The notes under the pieces are model-generated. The model was not told the origin of the DNA. It saw only the letters and a program-made list of their open reading frames with translations, and searched no databases. The position numbers and the translations under genes were made by a program. Shown here in pieces: positions 22,053 to 31,404 of a stretch of 64,000 nucleotides of DNA; the stretch's first letter is position 1, and each line of letters starts with the position of its first letter. This DNA comes from CAWBLP01 sp963789495 (GTDB lineage Bacteria; Pseudomonadota; Alphaproteobacteria; Acetobacterales; Acetobacteraceae): NCBI GenBank assembly GCA_963789495.1, contig CAWBLP010000032.1:1-64000 (forward strand). Reading direction: 5' to 3'.

Positions 22053-22472
22053 CGTCGAATCTCCAGGTTAGAGCAGCAGCGAACGCTCGTCTCCTTACAG
22101 TCAATTCCATATCGCGCTACACGGCGCGATACGCTGCGAGATGATGGACTGGCCAAAGCGCGCAACACTTCGACCAGTCCTACCCGACATCGGATCGTCA
22201 GCGGCAGCCTCGGAAACTACTCAGATACATCTTCGATGCAGCGCGCCATCGCCGGATCAGGTCCTGGACCTCCGCGCGTCATCCAGCTTCCGGGGTCAGT
22301 TGGCGGTCTCCGGCTGGCGGATTTCGGTCGGTGCCAGGGATCTTACCGCCAAAAAACATGAGCGGCGAGGCGGTTCGGCGGCTACATTCCGAAGCTTGCA
22401 GCGGCGGGGGTTTCGGACCATAGCGGAGAGCGCTCCTCCTCGAGAGCCAACCATCTGAACAACAACGGACAA
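22053..22472. other. Intergenic region between the divergent receiver and hybrid-kinase genes
   Basis: 420 bases with no credible gene. It must contain the promoters of both divergent signalling genes. A short inverted repeat (GCGCTACACGGCGC type) sits near 22114-22130, but I see no clear sigma or regulator consensus. The ribosome-binding site before 22473 is weak. Confidence 0.4.
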
Positions 22473-25400
22473 ATGTCAGCTAGCCACACGCTTCGGCCGA
22501 AGACGCCCCGACCACGATCCGGTAGACGCAGGGCGGCAGCACGTCGCACAGGCCGCCCGGATTTCCCGGTGGTCGGCATCGGTGCCTCCGCGGGCGGCCT
22601 TGAGGCCTGCAGGAAGCTGATCGATGCGCTGCCTCCGGCCAACGGCATGGCCTTCATCCTGGTGCAGCATCTCGATCCGACGCATGAGAGCATGATGGTG
22701 GACCTGCTTGCTGGGCATACCACGATGCCCGTGCGCCAGGCAGCCGATGGAATGGAGTTGGAGCCGGACCACCTCTACGTCATTCCCCCGGGGGCGTATC
22801 TTTCCGTCGACCAGGGCGCCCTGCATCTTTCGCAACCGCAGGTCCGGCATGGCGCGCGCCTGCCCTTCGACTACCTGCTGCACTCCCTGGCGGACGAATG
22901 CGGTGGGCGTGCGATCTGCGTGATCCTGTCGGGCAGCGGGTCGGATGGCAGCCTGGGTGTCAAAGCGGTGAAGGCGGCCGGTGGGCTTGTCATCGCCCAG
23001 GACCCGGACGAGGCCGGCTATGACGGCATGCCGCGCAGCGCCATCATGACCGGCGCGGTCGATTTTGTGCTTCCGATTGCTCAAATTCCCGACGCGCTGC
23101 TGACATACGACCGGCGGATGACGTCGGTGCGCACCCTGGACAGTACGCCGCCGCATGGCGGCGCGCCCGATTGGCTGCAAGGGATCATCGACCTGCTGCG
23201 CACCAGAACCGCACATGACTTCACGCTTTATAAGCCGGGGACACTGCAACGTCGGATCGAGCGGCGCATGGCGATGGCGGCAATCGAAACCACCGACATG
23301 AACCGCTACTTCGAACTGCTGCAGCGCGACGCCGGCGAACTCGACGTCCTTGCCAAGGACCTGCTCATCAACGTCACCAGCTTCTTTCGCGATCCGCAGG
23401 TGTTCGATTTCCTGGCAGAGCAGATCATTCCGGATATGGTCCGTGGCCAGGTGCCGGATCATTCGATCCGCATCTGGATTGCCGGATGCAGTACGGGCGA
23501 GGAGACCTATTCCCTTGCCATGCTTTTCCTGGAGCAAATTGCGCTGATCAAGCGCACCGTGAAGCTGCAGGTGTTCGCGTCCGACGTTGACCCGGAGGCT
23601 ATAGCGCGTGCCCGGGAAGGAAGTTATCCGAAGACAATCGAAACGGCCGTATCACCCGAAAGATTGGCGCGCTTCTTTCTGAGGGAAGAGAACGGCTATC
23701 GGGTATCGCCCGAGCTGCGTGCCACCGTGGTCTTCACGGTGCAGGACGTGCTGGCCGATCCGCCGTTCTCTCGCATCGACCTGGTGTCGTGCCGGAACTT
23801 GCTGATTTATCTGGGCGTGGAGGCCCAGACGAAGGTCCTTTCACTGTTTCATTTCGCGCTGCGTGAGGGTGGCCTGCTGATTCTCGGCAATGCCGAGACC
23901 ATTGGCCCCCGCGACGACCGTTTCGTGACGATCTCGAAAGCGGACCGCATATACCGGCGCACCGGTCACCACCGGCCGGGTGATTTCGGGTTTCTGCGAA
24001 CGGCGGGGGACGGCGTACGCGTCGTCGCTCGATCCAGGCAAGGTCAGGTGCCGTCGCGCCAGGCCGCGCTTGCCGATTTGTGCCGGCGCATGGTGATGGA
24101 GACCTATGCGCCGGCCGCAGTATTGGTCAACGGCAAGCACGAGTGTCTGTATTTCCTGGGCCCAACCGACCGCTATCTGCGCGTAGCACCCGGGCATCCC
24201 ACACACGACCTGCTCGCCATGGTGCGCCCGAACATGCGAACCAGGCTGCGGTCGGCGCTGCAGCGCGCCAGCCAGGCAAATGTCGCTGTCGCGCTTGCTG
24301 GCGGCTCGGTCAATGGCGAAGACAGCGCAACTTCATTTCGCATCGATGTAAGGCCCGCCATATACGAAGGCGATGAATTGCTGCTCATCTGCTTCGTTGA
24401 CGAGCCGAAGCAGGAGCAACGGCGAGTCCGTTCGGCAACCGGGAGGGACCTGCCGCGGGTTGCCGAACTCGAGCAGGAACTGGAAGCCACGCGGACGGAG
24501 CTGCAGGGTGCCATCCGGAATCTGGAGGCTTCCAGCGAAGAGCAGAAGGTGGTCAATGAAGAAGCGCTGTCCGTCAATGAAGAATATCAATCGACGAACG
24601 AGGAGCTGCTAACCTCGAAGGAGGAGCTGCAGTCGCTCAACGAGGAGCTCACTGCCCTCAACAGCCAACTCCAGGAAACGCTGGAGCGGCAGCGTACCAC
24701 CTCCAACGATCTGCAGAACGTCCTGTACAGCACCGATGTTGCGACGATCTTTCTTGATGCAGGCCTCAACATCCGATTCTTCACCCCCGCTACCAAGTCG
24801 CTGTTCAGCGTGATCCCGACTGATGTCGGACGTCCGCTCGCGGATCTGAATTCGCTCGCCGCCGACGGCACTCTGCTGGCCGATGCGCAAACCGTGCTGC
24901 GGGGCTACGTGCCGATCGAGCGAGAGATCGAAGCTCAGAATGGCGCGTGGTATACGCGTCGCATATTGCCGTATCGCACCCAGGACAACACGGTTGAGGG
25001 TGTCGTCATCACATTTGCTGAAATTACCGAACGGCGGCGCATCGCCAACGAATTAAAGCAGGCAAAGCAGCAGGCTGAGCTTGCCAATGCGGCGAAATCA
25101 CGCTTTCTCGCCGCGGCGAGCCATGATCTCCGCCAACCACTGCAGACGCTTGCCCTGCTTCAGGGGCTGCTGGCGCGGGCCGTCGATGGCGAGCGGGCAC
25201 AGAAGCTCGTCGCGCGGTTCGATGAGACGTTGGGCGCGATCGAAGGCATGTTGAACGCCATGCTCGATATCAACCAGATCGAGGCCGGTATTGTCCACGC
25301 TGAACCGGTCACGTTCACCATCAATGATTTGTTCGACCGGCTCAGAGATGAGTTCACCTATCATGCACAGGCCAAAGGGCTGATCTTGCATGTGGTTCGG

Positions 25401-26864
25401 TGCAGCCTGTCGATCCACACCGATCCGCGCCTGCTGGAGCAAATGATCCGGAACCTGGTGTCCAATGCCCTGAAGTACACGAAGCGTGGCAAGGTGCTGC
25501 TGGGTTGCCGGCGCCACGCAGGCATGCTGAGCATCGAGGTGTGCGACACCGGAATTGGGATCCCCGACAAGGACCTGCGACCGATTTTTGATGAGTACCA
25601 TCAGCTCGACAATGCCGCGCGTGAGCGAAGTCGCGGCCTTGGGCTTGGCCTGTCCATCGTGCAACGTCTGGGAACATTGCTTGGCCATCGGGTTCGGGTG
25701 CGCTCGCAACCGGGCAAGGGTTCGATCTTCGCCATCGAGGTCACGCTGCCGCCGAACCCAGTGCCACTGCAGCCGGCGCCGAGCTTGCTGGCCCCAGGCG
25801 ATCGGGCCAGTGCAGACGTTCATCGCGTTGGCACGATCCTGGTTGTCGAAGACGATCCCGAACTACGCGAACTGCTCGAGATATGCCTCAAGGATGAGGG
25901 TCATCAGACGACGACAGCGCCGGATGGGATAACCGCGCTGACGCTGGTGGCCCGCGGCGAGGTACGGCCCGATATCATCCTTGCGGACTACAACCTGCCG
26001 AACGACATGAACGGGCTGGAGGTAGCGGCGAAGCTGCAGGAGAGCCTTGGTCACCAGGTCCCCGCCATCGTCCTTACCGGGGACACGTCGACCGGCACGT
26101 TACGTCAGATCGCGCTTGGGGGCAGCGTACGGTTGAATAAACCGGTGAAGTTGACGGAACTCACCCAGGTCATTCAGCGCCTTCTCACTGTACCGCAAAC
26201 CGCGGAAACGAAGCCTATGCCGCGGTCTGCCAAACAGGGCGGCGGTCCTGAGTCGCCGATCATCTTCATCGTCGATGACGACGCCCATATCCGGGATGGG
26301 CTGCGGGAGATGCTTGAGGAAAGCGGGCGGGATGTTGAAGCTTTCGCGACAGGTGAGGGATTTCTTGCCGCCTACCATCCCGGGCGGGAGGCGTGCCTGA
26401 TCCTTGACGCTTACCTGCCCGGCATGGACGGAATCGAATTGCTGCGGCGGCTGAGGATAGCCAGCCATAAACTGCCCATTATCATGATCACTGGCAACAG
26501 CGATGTGCCAATGGCAATACAGGCTATGAAAGCGGGTGCCATCGACTTCGTCGAGAAGCCGATCCACCGCGAGGGACTGTTGGCCAGCGTCAAACGGGCG
26601 CTGGAGCAATCACGGGATTCAAGCAAGGCGTCCGTTTGGCGGGAGGACGCGGCAAGTCATCTTGCGGGCCTCACCACGCGGCAGCGGCAGATCATGGAGA
26701 TGGTGCTGGCCGGCCATCCCAGCAAGAACATTGCAGCGGATCTCGGGATCAGCCAACGGACTGTCGAGAATCATCGGGCATCGATCATGAAGAAATCGGG
26801 ATCCAAGTCGCTTCCAGCGCTGGCTCGGCTGGCGATTGCCGCGGCCGAAATCGGCGACACCTAG
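22473..26864 (+). CDS. CheB-CheR-PAS-histidine kinase-REC-REC-LuxR fusion signalling protein
   Basis: A 1463-residue soluble protein. CheB methylesterase spans about 30-215 (GIGASAGGLEA near 34, VQHLDPTHE near 62, SGSGSDGSLG near 152). CheR methyltransferase spans about 235-490 (RDPQVF, SAM-binding AGCSTGEETYSLAM near 336). A long coiled coil at about 660-745 (SVNEEYQSTNEELLTSKEEL) leads into a PAS fold at about 745-850. The HisKA helix has phospho-His in AAASHDLRQPLQTL near 883, and HATPase spans about 985-1095 (NLVSNALKY, DTGIGIP, GLGLGLSIV). REC1 spans about 1120-1240 (VVEDD, ILADYNLPN). REC2 spans about 1263-1385 (IVDDD, LILDAYLPGMDG, FVEKP) with a FixJ-like LuxR helix-turn-helix at about 1398-1455. 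No transmembrane segment is seen. It joins adaptation chemistry, kinase and transcriptional output in one chain. Confidence 0.9.
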   Translation: MSASHTLRPKTPRPRSGRRRAAARRTGRPDFPVVGIGASAGGLEACRKLIDALPPANGMAFILVQHLDPTHESMMVDLLAGHTTMPVRQAADGMELEPDHLYVIPPGAYLSVDQGALHLSQPQVRHGARLPFDYLLHSLADECGGRAICVILSGSGSDGSLGVKAVKAAGGLVIAQDPDEAGYDGMPRSAIMTGAVDFVLPIAQIPDALLTYDRRMTSVRTLDSTPPHGGAPDWLQGIIDLLRTRTAHDFTLYKPGTLQRRIERRMAMAAIETTDMNRYFELLQRDAGELDVLAKDLLINVTSFFRDPQVFDFLAEQIIPDMVRGQVPDHSIRIWIAGCSTGEETYSLAMLFLEQIALIKRTVKLQVFASDVDPEAIARAREGSYPKTIETAVSPERLARFFLREENGYRVSPELRATVVFTVQDVLADPPFSRIDLVSCRNLLIYLGVEAQTKVLSLFHFALREGGLLILGNAETIGPRDDRFVTISKADRIYRRTGHHRPGDFGFLRTAGDGVRVVARSRQGQVPSRQAALADLCRRMVMETYAPAAVLVNGKHECLYFLGPTDRYLRVAPGHPTHDLLAMVRPNMRTRLRSALQRASQANVAVALAGGSVNGEDSATSFRIDVRPAIYEGDELLLICFVDEPKQEQRRVRSATGRDLPRVAELEQELEATRTELQGAIRNLEASSEEQKVVNEEALSVNEEYQSTNEELLTSKEELQSLNEELTALNSQLQETLERQRTTSNDLQNVLYSTDVATIFLDAGLNIRFFTPATKSLFSVIPTDVGRPLADLNSLAADGTLLADAQTVLRGYVPIEREIEAQNGAWYTRRILPYRTQDNTVEGVVITFAEITERRRIANELKQAKQQAELANAAKSRFLAAASHDLRQPLQTLALLQGLLARAVDGERAQKLVARFDETLGAIEGMLNAMLDINQIEAGIVHAEPVTFTINDLFDRLRDEFTYHAQAKGLILHVVRCSLSIHTDPRLLEQMIRNLVSNALKYTKRGKVLLGCRRHAGMLSIEVCDTGIGIPDKDLRPIFDEYHQLDNAARERSRGLGLGLSIVQRLGTLLGHRVRVRSQPGKGSIFAIEVTLPPNPVPLQPAPSLLAPGDRASADVHRVGTILVVEDDPELRELLEICLKDEGHQTTTAPDGITALTLVARGEVRPDIILADYNLPNDMNGLEVAAKLQESLGHQVPAIVLTGDTSTGTLRQIALGGSVRLNKPVKLTELTQVIQRLLTVPQTAETKPMPRSAKQGGGPESPIIFIVDDDAHIRDGLREMLEESGRDVEAFATGEGFLAAYHPGREACLILDAYLPGMDGIELLRRLRIASHKLPIIMITGNSDVPMAIQAMKAGAIDFVEKPIHREGLLASVKRALEQSRDSSKASVWREDAASHLAGLTTRQRQIMEMVLAGHPSKNIAADLGISQRTVENHRASIMKKSGSKSLPALARLAIAAAEIGDT

Positions 26865-26879
26865 CATGACAATTGTGAT

Positions 26880-27190
26880 GTCCGTATTCAGAAGCGTCTG
26901 CGGTTTCGCCGGTTATGGCATTCCTATGTGGCGGCTGGATGAGTGCGCCGCCAGAGCGATCGGGCGACGACTTGCGCGGAATCAATGAGAGCATGGCCAC
27001 GCCGCGAGACATAGCGGCGAAGGCGCCGATTTGGCGGTCTGCGATCTTGCTTGCGAAACCCGTGTATTGCCGCTGCACGCCGTAAAAGGAATGACCCTGC
27101 TTCAGAAAGCCGGTTTCATCGATCACGAGCACCACATCGGTGTCCCGGCGGTTGGGATCCTGCAGGGATGTCGGAAAGCATCAACCGGAT
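26880..27190 (-). pseudogene. IS701-family transposase internal fragment, frameshifted
   Basis: The minus strand reads RRDTDVVLVIDETGFLKQG and then HSFYGVQRQYTGFASKIADR, ending QIGAFA. This is the first catalytic-Asp region of IS701/IS4-like DDE transposases (consensus VLVIDETGFLKKG...GVARQYSGTAG...NCQIGVF). A one-base shift near 27012 continues as AYVSRRGHALIDSAQVVARS. Both ends of the gene are gone and no inverted repeats are visible. It is wedged between the fusion kinase and the polyphosphate kinase gene. Confidence 0.7.
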
Positions 27191-27218
27191 CCCGCCCACC
27201 ACCTGGCCTCTCACCGCG

Positions 27219-28094
27219 TCATTTTGTGAGCTGGTCGCGGATGGCCAGTAATTCCCGCCGTCGGTCCTCGGTTGTCTTCGGATAGCTCATGTCCAACGCT
27301 TCGAGCGTATCGAGGACAATCTGGGAGACAATAAGCCGAGCATTTTCCTTGTCATCGGCCGGCACCACGTACCATGGCGCATCCCGCGTGCTGGTGGCGC
27401 CGAGACATTCTTCGTAGGCCTTCATGTAGTGCTTCCAGAATTTCCGTTCCTCGATATCGGCTGTGCTGAACTTCCAGTTCTTCTCCGGCTCATCGATGCG
27501 TTCCAGGAACCGTTTGCGTTGCTCTTCCTTTGAGAGATGTAGGTAGAATTTTACGATACGGGTACCATTTCCGTGCAGGTGTCTCTCCAGATCCGTGATC
27601 GACCGATACCGGTCGTGCCAAAGTGTCTTCTCGGCATGCGGCATGTCCGGGATCCCCTCGCTGCGGAGGATCTCGGGATGCACGCGGGCTATCAGCACCT
27701 CCTCATAGTACGACCGGTTGAAAATGCCGATTCGGCCACGCTCCGGCAGGTCACGGGTGGTACGCCAAAGAAAATCATGTTGCAGTTCGGCGGCGCTGGG
27801 ATGCTTGAAGCTGAAGACCTGGCAACCCTGCGGATTGACCCCCGACATCACATGCCTGATGGCGCCATCCTTTCCCGCGGCATCCATCGCCTGGAAGATC
27901 AGCAGGACGGCGTGGCGATTGGTCGCATAAAGGAGCTGCTGCAGCGCGCTCAGCCTGGCAACATGTTCCGCCAAAAATTCTTTGTAGTGCTCCTTCGAAG
28001 TATACACGGGATCCACAGTCGTCGGCCATTTTCGTAGGTTGACCTCGTGCCCTTCCCGCACCCGAAAGTCCTTCGAGCTGATCTTCATTCCCAT
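27219..28094 (-). CDS. Polyphosphate kinase 2 family protein (PPK2)
   Basis: A 291-residue P-loop kinase. Walker A is AMDAAGKDGAIRHVMSGVNP near residue 70, the Walker B/lid start is RIGIFNRSYYEEVLIARVHP near 123, and the WKFSTADIEERKFWKHYMKA block near 210 is typical of PPK2. The length fits one-domain PPK2 enzymes that use polyphosphate to phosphorylate NMP or NDP. Class cannot be settled by eye. It is cytoplasmic. ATG at 28088 (MKISSK) is an equally good start. It is followed in the gene order by a P-type H+-ATPase and stress-type proteins, which suggests an energy-stress role. Confidence 0.9.
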   Translation of the reverse strand: MGMKISSKDFRVREGHEVNLRKWPTTVDPVYTSKEHYKEFLAEHVARLSALQQLLYATNRHAVLLIFQAMDAAGKDGAIRHVMSGVNPQGCQVFSFKHPSAAELQHDFLWRTTRDLPERGRIGIFNRSYYEEVLIARVHPEILRSEGIPDMPHAEKTLWHDRYRSITDLERHLHGNGTRIVKFYLHLSKEEQRKRFLERIDEPEKNWKFSTADIEERKFWKHYMKAYEECLGATSTRDAPWYVVPADDKENARLIVSQIVLDTLEALDMSYPKTTEDRRRELLAIRDQLTK

Positions 28095-28142
28095 CCTTTC
28101 AGCGACAACATCCGTAGGTGTCGCATCCGCTCATGTCGGATC

Positions 28143-30755
28143 TCAATCCTTCCGAATCTCCTGCTCTGCCTGGAGCCAGTCCTGATCTGCGTGGCCCGCA
28201 CGGTGGCCTCCTTGTTCGTACAACTGATAGGCCCGGGTGGCGACACGCTGTTTCCAATCGACTGAGTTGCGGACCAACAGGGGTGCGGCCGCCGGGTCGA
28301 AGATTCGATAGGCAGCCAATTTCACCCGGTCGGTGACGAGGAACCATACCAGGGCATAGCCCCAAACGAACGCTGCCCAAGTCCAGCCGAGAGGCGTCAT
28401 GAACAACCCGTAGACGGCGATCAACGTGGCCAGCACCTGCGTGCCGAGCACCGCCAGCAGCAGAATCTGCGCCGGCCGTATGGACCAGAATGGCCCACGC
28501 GTGCGGGTCTGGAAGATGGTCAGATGACCAGCGACCGACAGCATCAGGTACATCAGCGTCTGCAGATGTGGATGGTCGAGGTGAAAAACCCGGTCGCCAA
28601 GGTAGAACAGGCCGAAGGCAGCCATCGGACCGACGACGCCCAGCACCGTAGCAATCCCCAGCACGAGGCGCATGTTCCACGTCTCGGGCTGGTCCTTGTA
28701 ATGGACGTTGTCATAGGCAATGGACAAAATCGCGCCGTCGTTGAGCAACGCCAGCATCACGATCATGACCGCCGTCAACGGGTAGAAATTGAAGATCAAA
28801 ATTGACAGGGTCATGAACAACAGCACGCGCAGCGTCTCGGCGATGCGGTAGATCGCGTAGCTGTTCATCCGCTGAAAGATCTTTCGGCTTTCCTTGATCG
28901 CGTCGACAATCACCGACAGGCCCGGCGTCATCAGCACGATGGAAGCCGCCGCCCGCGCCGCATCCGTCGCGCCCGACACGGCGATGCCGCAGTCGGCCTT
29001 CTTCAGCGCCGGTGCGTCATTCACGCCGTCACCCGTCATGCCGACGATGTGGCCGCGCTGCTGCAGGACATCGACGATGTGGAACTTGTGCTCGGGGAAC
29101 ACCTGGGCGAATCCGTCGGCCTGCTCGATCAACTCCGCCAATTCCGTCGTCTCTTGATGCTTCGAGTTGCCGAAGCCGCTGGCGTCGAGGATGTTGGTCC
29201 CCAACCCTAATTTCCCGGCGGTCTCCCGTGCGATGGCCAACGCATCGCCGGTGACCATCTTGACGTTCACACCCATCTGCCGCGCGGTCGCGATCGTGGA
29301 CTTCGCATCGTCGCGGGGTGGATCGAACAGCGGCAATACCCCAAGGAACCGCCATTGACCGTCTTCGTCGGCTCGCGCGACACCCAATGAACGGAAGCCA
29401 CGCGCTGCGAATTCGTTGACCGCGCTATCAACCGCCTGCCTCACCGCATCGGAATTGGTCGCCATCTCCAGGATGACCTGTGGCGCTCCCTTGGCCACGT
29501 GGAACTGCTTTCCGTCCGCGCCCTTGACGGTGGCTTCGGTCCGCTTATGCACCGGATCGAACGGCTGGAAGTGGACCACCTGAAATCCGTTCAGCGCCTC
29601 TGCGTCTTTCAGGCCGCCCAGCACGGCCAGGTCGATGGTGTCCTTGTCGTCCGCACGCGACGCCAGCGCGGCGTTGAGAACGACCTGGTCAGCCTGGATG
29701 CCGTTCACGCTGAACGGATCGCCCAGCGTCAGCTTGTTCTGGGTCAGCGTGCCGGTCTTGTCGGAACATAATATATCGACGCCGGCGAGTTCCTCGATGG
29801 CCGACAGCCGGGTCACGACGGCTTCCTTCTTCGCCAGAAGGCGCGCACCGACCGCCATCGTCACCGACAGTACCGTGGGCATGGCCACGGGAATGGCGGC
29901 CACCGTCAGCACCAGGGCGAATTGCAGCGTGGTCAGGATCGGGTCGCCGCGGAACAGGGCGACGCCTATGATCGTTGCTACGAGCAAGACCGCGAGGATG
30001 ATCAGGTAATCGCCGATCTTCAACACCGCCCGTTGGAAATGGCTGACGGTGTTCGCCTCTTGCACCAACTGTGCGGTCTTGCCGAAATAGGTGTTCGTGC
30101 CTGTCGCATAGACCAGGGCGCCGATTTCACCCTGCCGGATGATTGAACCGGAGAACACCGCGTCGCCGGGCTTGCGTGTGGCGGGCAGCGATTCTCCGGT
30201 TAGCGCGGACTGGTCCACCTCTACGGGATCGCCCTCCAGCAGGCGCGCGTCCGCTGGCACAATGTCGCCCAGCCGGATGCGGATGACATCGCCCGGAACC
30301 AGCTCGCGCGCGGCCGGGCTACTCCACTTGCCATCGCGCTTCACCCTGGCCTTGATCGCCAGCCCGGCCTTCAAGGCGGCGATCGCGTTGCCCGCCTGGT
30401 GCTCCTCCCAGAACCCGACCACGGCGTTGGCCAGAAGCAACACAAGGATGATGCCAAAGTCCGGCCAATGCCGTGCTACCCCAGACAGTACAACTGCCGC
30501 CTCGATCATCCACGGAATAGGGCCCCAGAAGTAGCTGAGGAATTTCAGGATCTCGTTGGTCTGCTTTTCGGCAATCTCGTTGGGCCCGTACTGGGTCAGA
30601 CGCTGTTCCGCTTCGGCCTGGGTGAGGCCGTCCGGCGACGACGCCAGTCTCTTTTCCACCTCCGGCAGAGGCAGGGACTTCAGGTCATCCTTGGCACTGG
30701 GCTTCGAGTCCGGCCTTGAGTCGGAAACCTTCGGCGGATCGACATGAGTGTCCAT
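28143..30755 (-). CDS. Plasma-membrane proton-efflux P-type ATPase (P3A type)
   Basis: An 870-residue P-type ATPase. A cation-ATPase N domain lies near 25-95, with membrane helices at about 95-140. The actuator domain carries VDQSALTGESLPATR, and the ion-pathway helix reads VLTVAAIPVAMPTVLSVTMA. The phosphorylation site DKTGTLTQNKLTL, the KGAPQVILEM segment and the hinge MVTGDALAIA/GMTGDGVNDAPALKKA follow. Six C-terminal helices end the protein. PVAMP in helix 4 and the overall length match H+-pumping P3A ATPases. A start at 30755 (MDTHVDPPK) with AAGGAAC just upstream is preferred over an extended low-complexity frame to 31154. It lies upstream of the PPK2 gene on the same strand, 48 bases apart, probably in one operon. 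Confidence 0.93.
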   Translation of the reverse strand: MDTHVDPPKVSDSRPDSKPSAKDDLKSLPLPEVEKRLASSPDGLTQAEAEQRLTQYGPNEIAEKQTNEILKFLSYFWGPIPWMIEAAVVLSGVARHWPDFGIILVLLLANAVVGFWEEHQAGNAIAALKAGLAIKARVKRDGKWSSPAARELVPGDVIRIRLGDIVPADARLLEGDPVEVDQSALTGESLPATRKPGDAVFSGSIIRQGEIGALVYATGTNTYFGKTAQLVQEANTVSHFQRAVLKIGDYLIILAVLLVATIIGVALFRGDPILTTLQFALVLTVAAIPVAMPTVLSVTMAVGARLLAKKEAVVTRLSAIEELAGVDILCSDKTGTLTQNKLTLGDPFSVNGIQADQVVLNAALASRADDKDTIDLAVLGGLKDAEALNGFQVVHFQPFDPVHKRTEATVKGADGKQFHVAKGAPQVILEMATNSDAVRQAVDSAVNEFAARGFRSLGVARADEDGQWRFLGVLPLFDPPRDDAKSTIATARQMGVNVKMVTGDALAIARETAGKLGLGTNILDASGFGNSKHQETTELAELIEQADGFAQVFPEHKFHIVDVLQQRGHIVGMTGDGVNDAPALKKADCGIAVSGATDAARAAASIVLMTPGLSVIVDAIKESRKIFQRMNSYAIYRIAETLRVLLFMTLSILIFNFYPLTAVMIVMLALLNDGAILSIAYDNVHYKDQPETWNMRLVLGIATVLGVVGPMAAFGLFYLGDRVFHLDHPHLQTLMYLMLSVAGHLTIFQTRTRGPFWSIRPAQILLLAVLGTQVLATLIAVYGLFMTPLGWTWAAFVWGYALVWFLVTDRVKLAAYRIFDPAAAPLLVRNSVDWKQRVATRAYQLYEQGGHRAGHADQDWLQAEQEIRKD

Positions 30756-30832
30756 AACGGATGTTCCTTGTGTCGTCGCTACTGCCCGGGTTGCTCGCCG
30801 CACCACCAACCCACGTCCTCGCTCAACTCTGG

Positions 30833-31336
30833 CTATGCGCGGACGACGGCCAGCGTGTGTTGCGCGATCATCGGTTCCTCGTTGGTCGGGATAACCGGCA
30901 GGCCTGGAAACGCGTCGGCGAGTGCTCGGGCGCCGCGCACGTTGAAGGGCTGGTGCGACGGCTCCATCACCGACAGGGATTCGAGGTAGTCCAGCACGTC
31001 GCCCTCGATGCATGTAGGCGCCTCGAAGCGGGTGCCGCCGAGCACCACGCGGTGACCTGCCGCCACCACTTTCATGTCGGCGAGGTTGGCTTCCATCCAG
31101 GTGATGACGAAATGCAGCGCGGTCTTGTGGTCGATCGCGTGACCCTTGCCCCATTCATGCGCGGCCAACGGCTTGCCGGCTTCGTTCCTGACAATGAAAT
31201 GCGGATCACCCTGCATGCTGTCGATGCCGCCGCCGCAGAGCAACGGTAGCGACCTGGCCTCATTCACCCCATAGGCGAGGCTGTGCTCGTTGGCGATGCC
31301 GATGATCAGGCCCCTCTTCCCGTTCAACGTTGTCAT
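30833..31336 (-). pseudogene. Chimeric relic: FabI start fused to acetate kinase N- and C-terminal pieces
   Basis: The 167-codon frame is a three-part join. Residues 1-23 (MTTLNGKRGLIIGIANEHSL) are the NAD-binding start of FabI-type enoyl-ACP reductase. From about 24 to 145 it reads acetate kinase: ARSLPLLCGGGIDSMQGDPHFIV, VVAAGHRVVLGGTRFEAP and PSHQPFNVRGARAL. The last 19 residues (VIPTNEEPMIAQHTLAVV) match the acetate kinase C-terminus, so about 200 internal residues are missing. The AckA start with the NAGSSS phosphate-binding motif is replaced by FabI. It cannot be a working kinase or reductase. It lies just upstream of the H+-ATPase and may still be translated. Confidence 0.7.
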
Positions 31337-31404
31337 GGTAGTCTCCTCAGTCGTAAGCAGCGTTCGCTGAGGACATTCCCTTCCGAGGCTTACTCAGCAA
31401 TCAG

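Noticed and set aside
30833..31336. Functional acetate kinase
   Set aside because: It lacks the N-terminal phosphate-binding motif and about 200 central residues.
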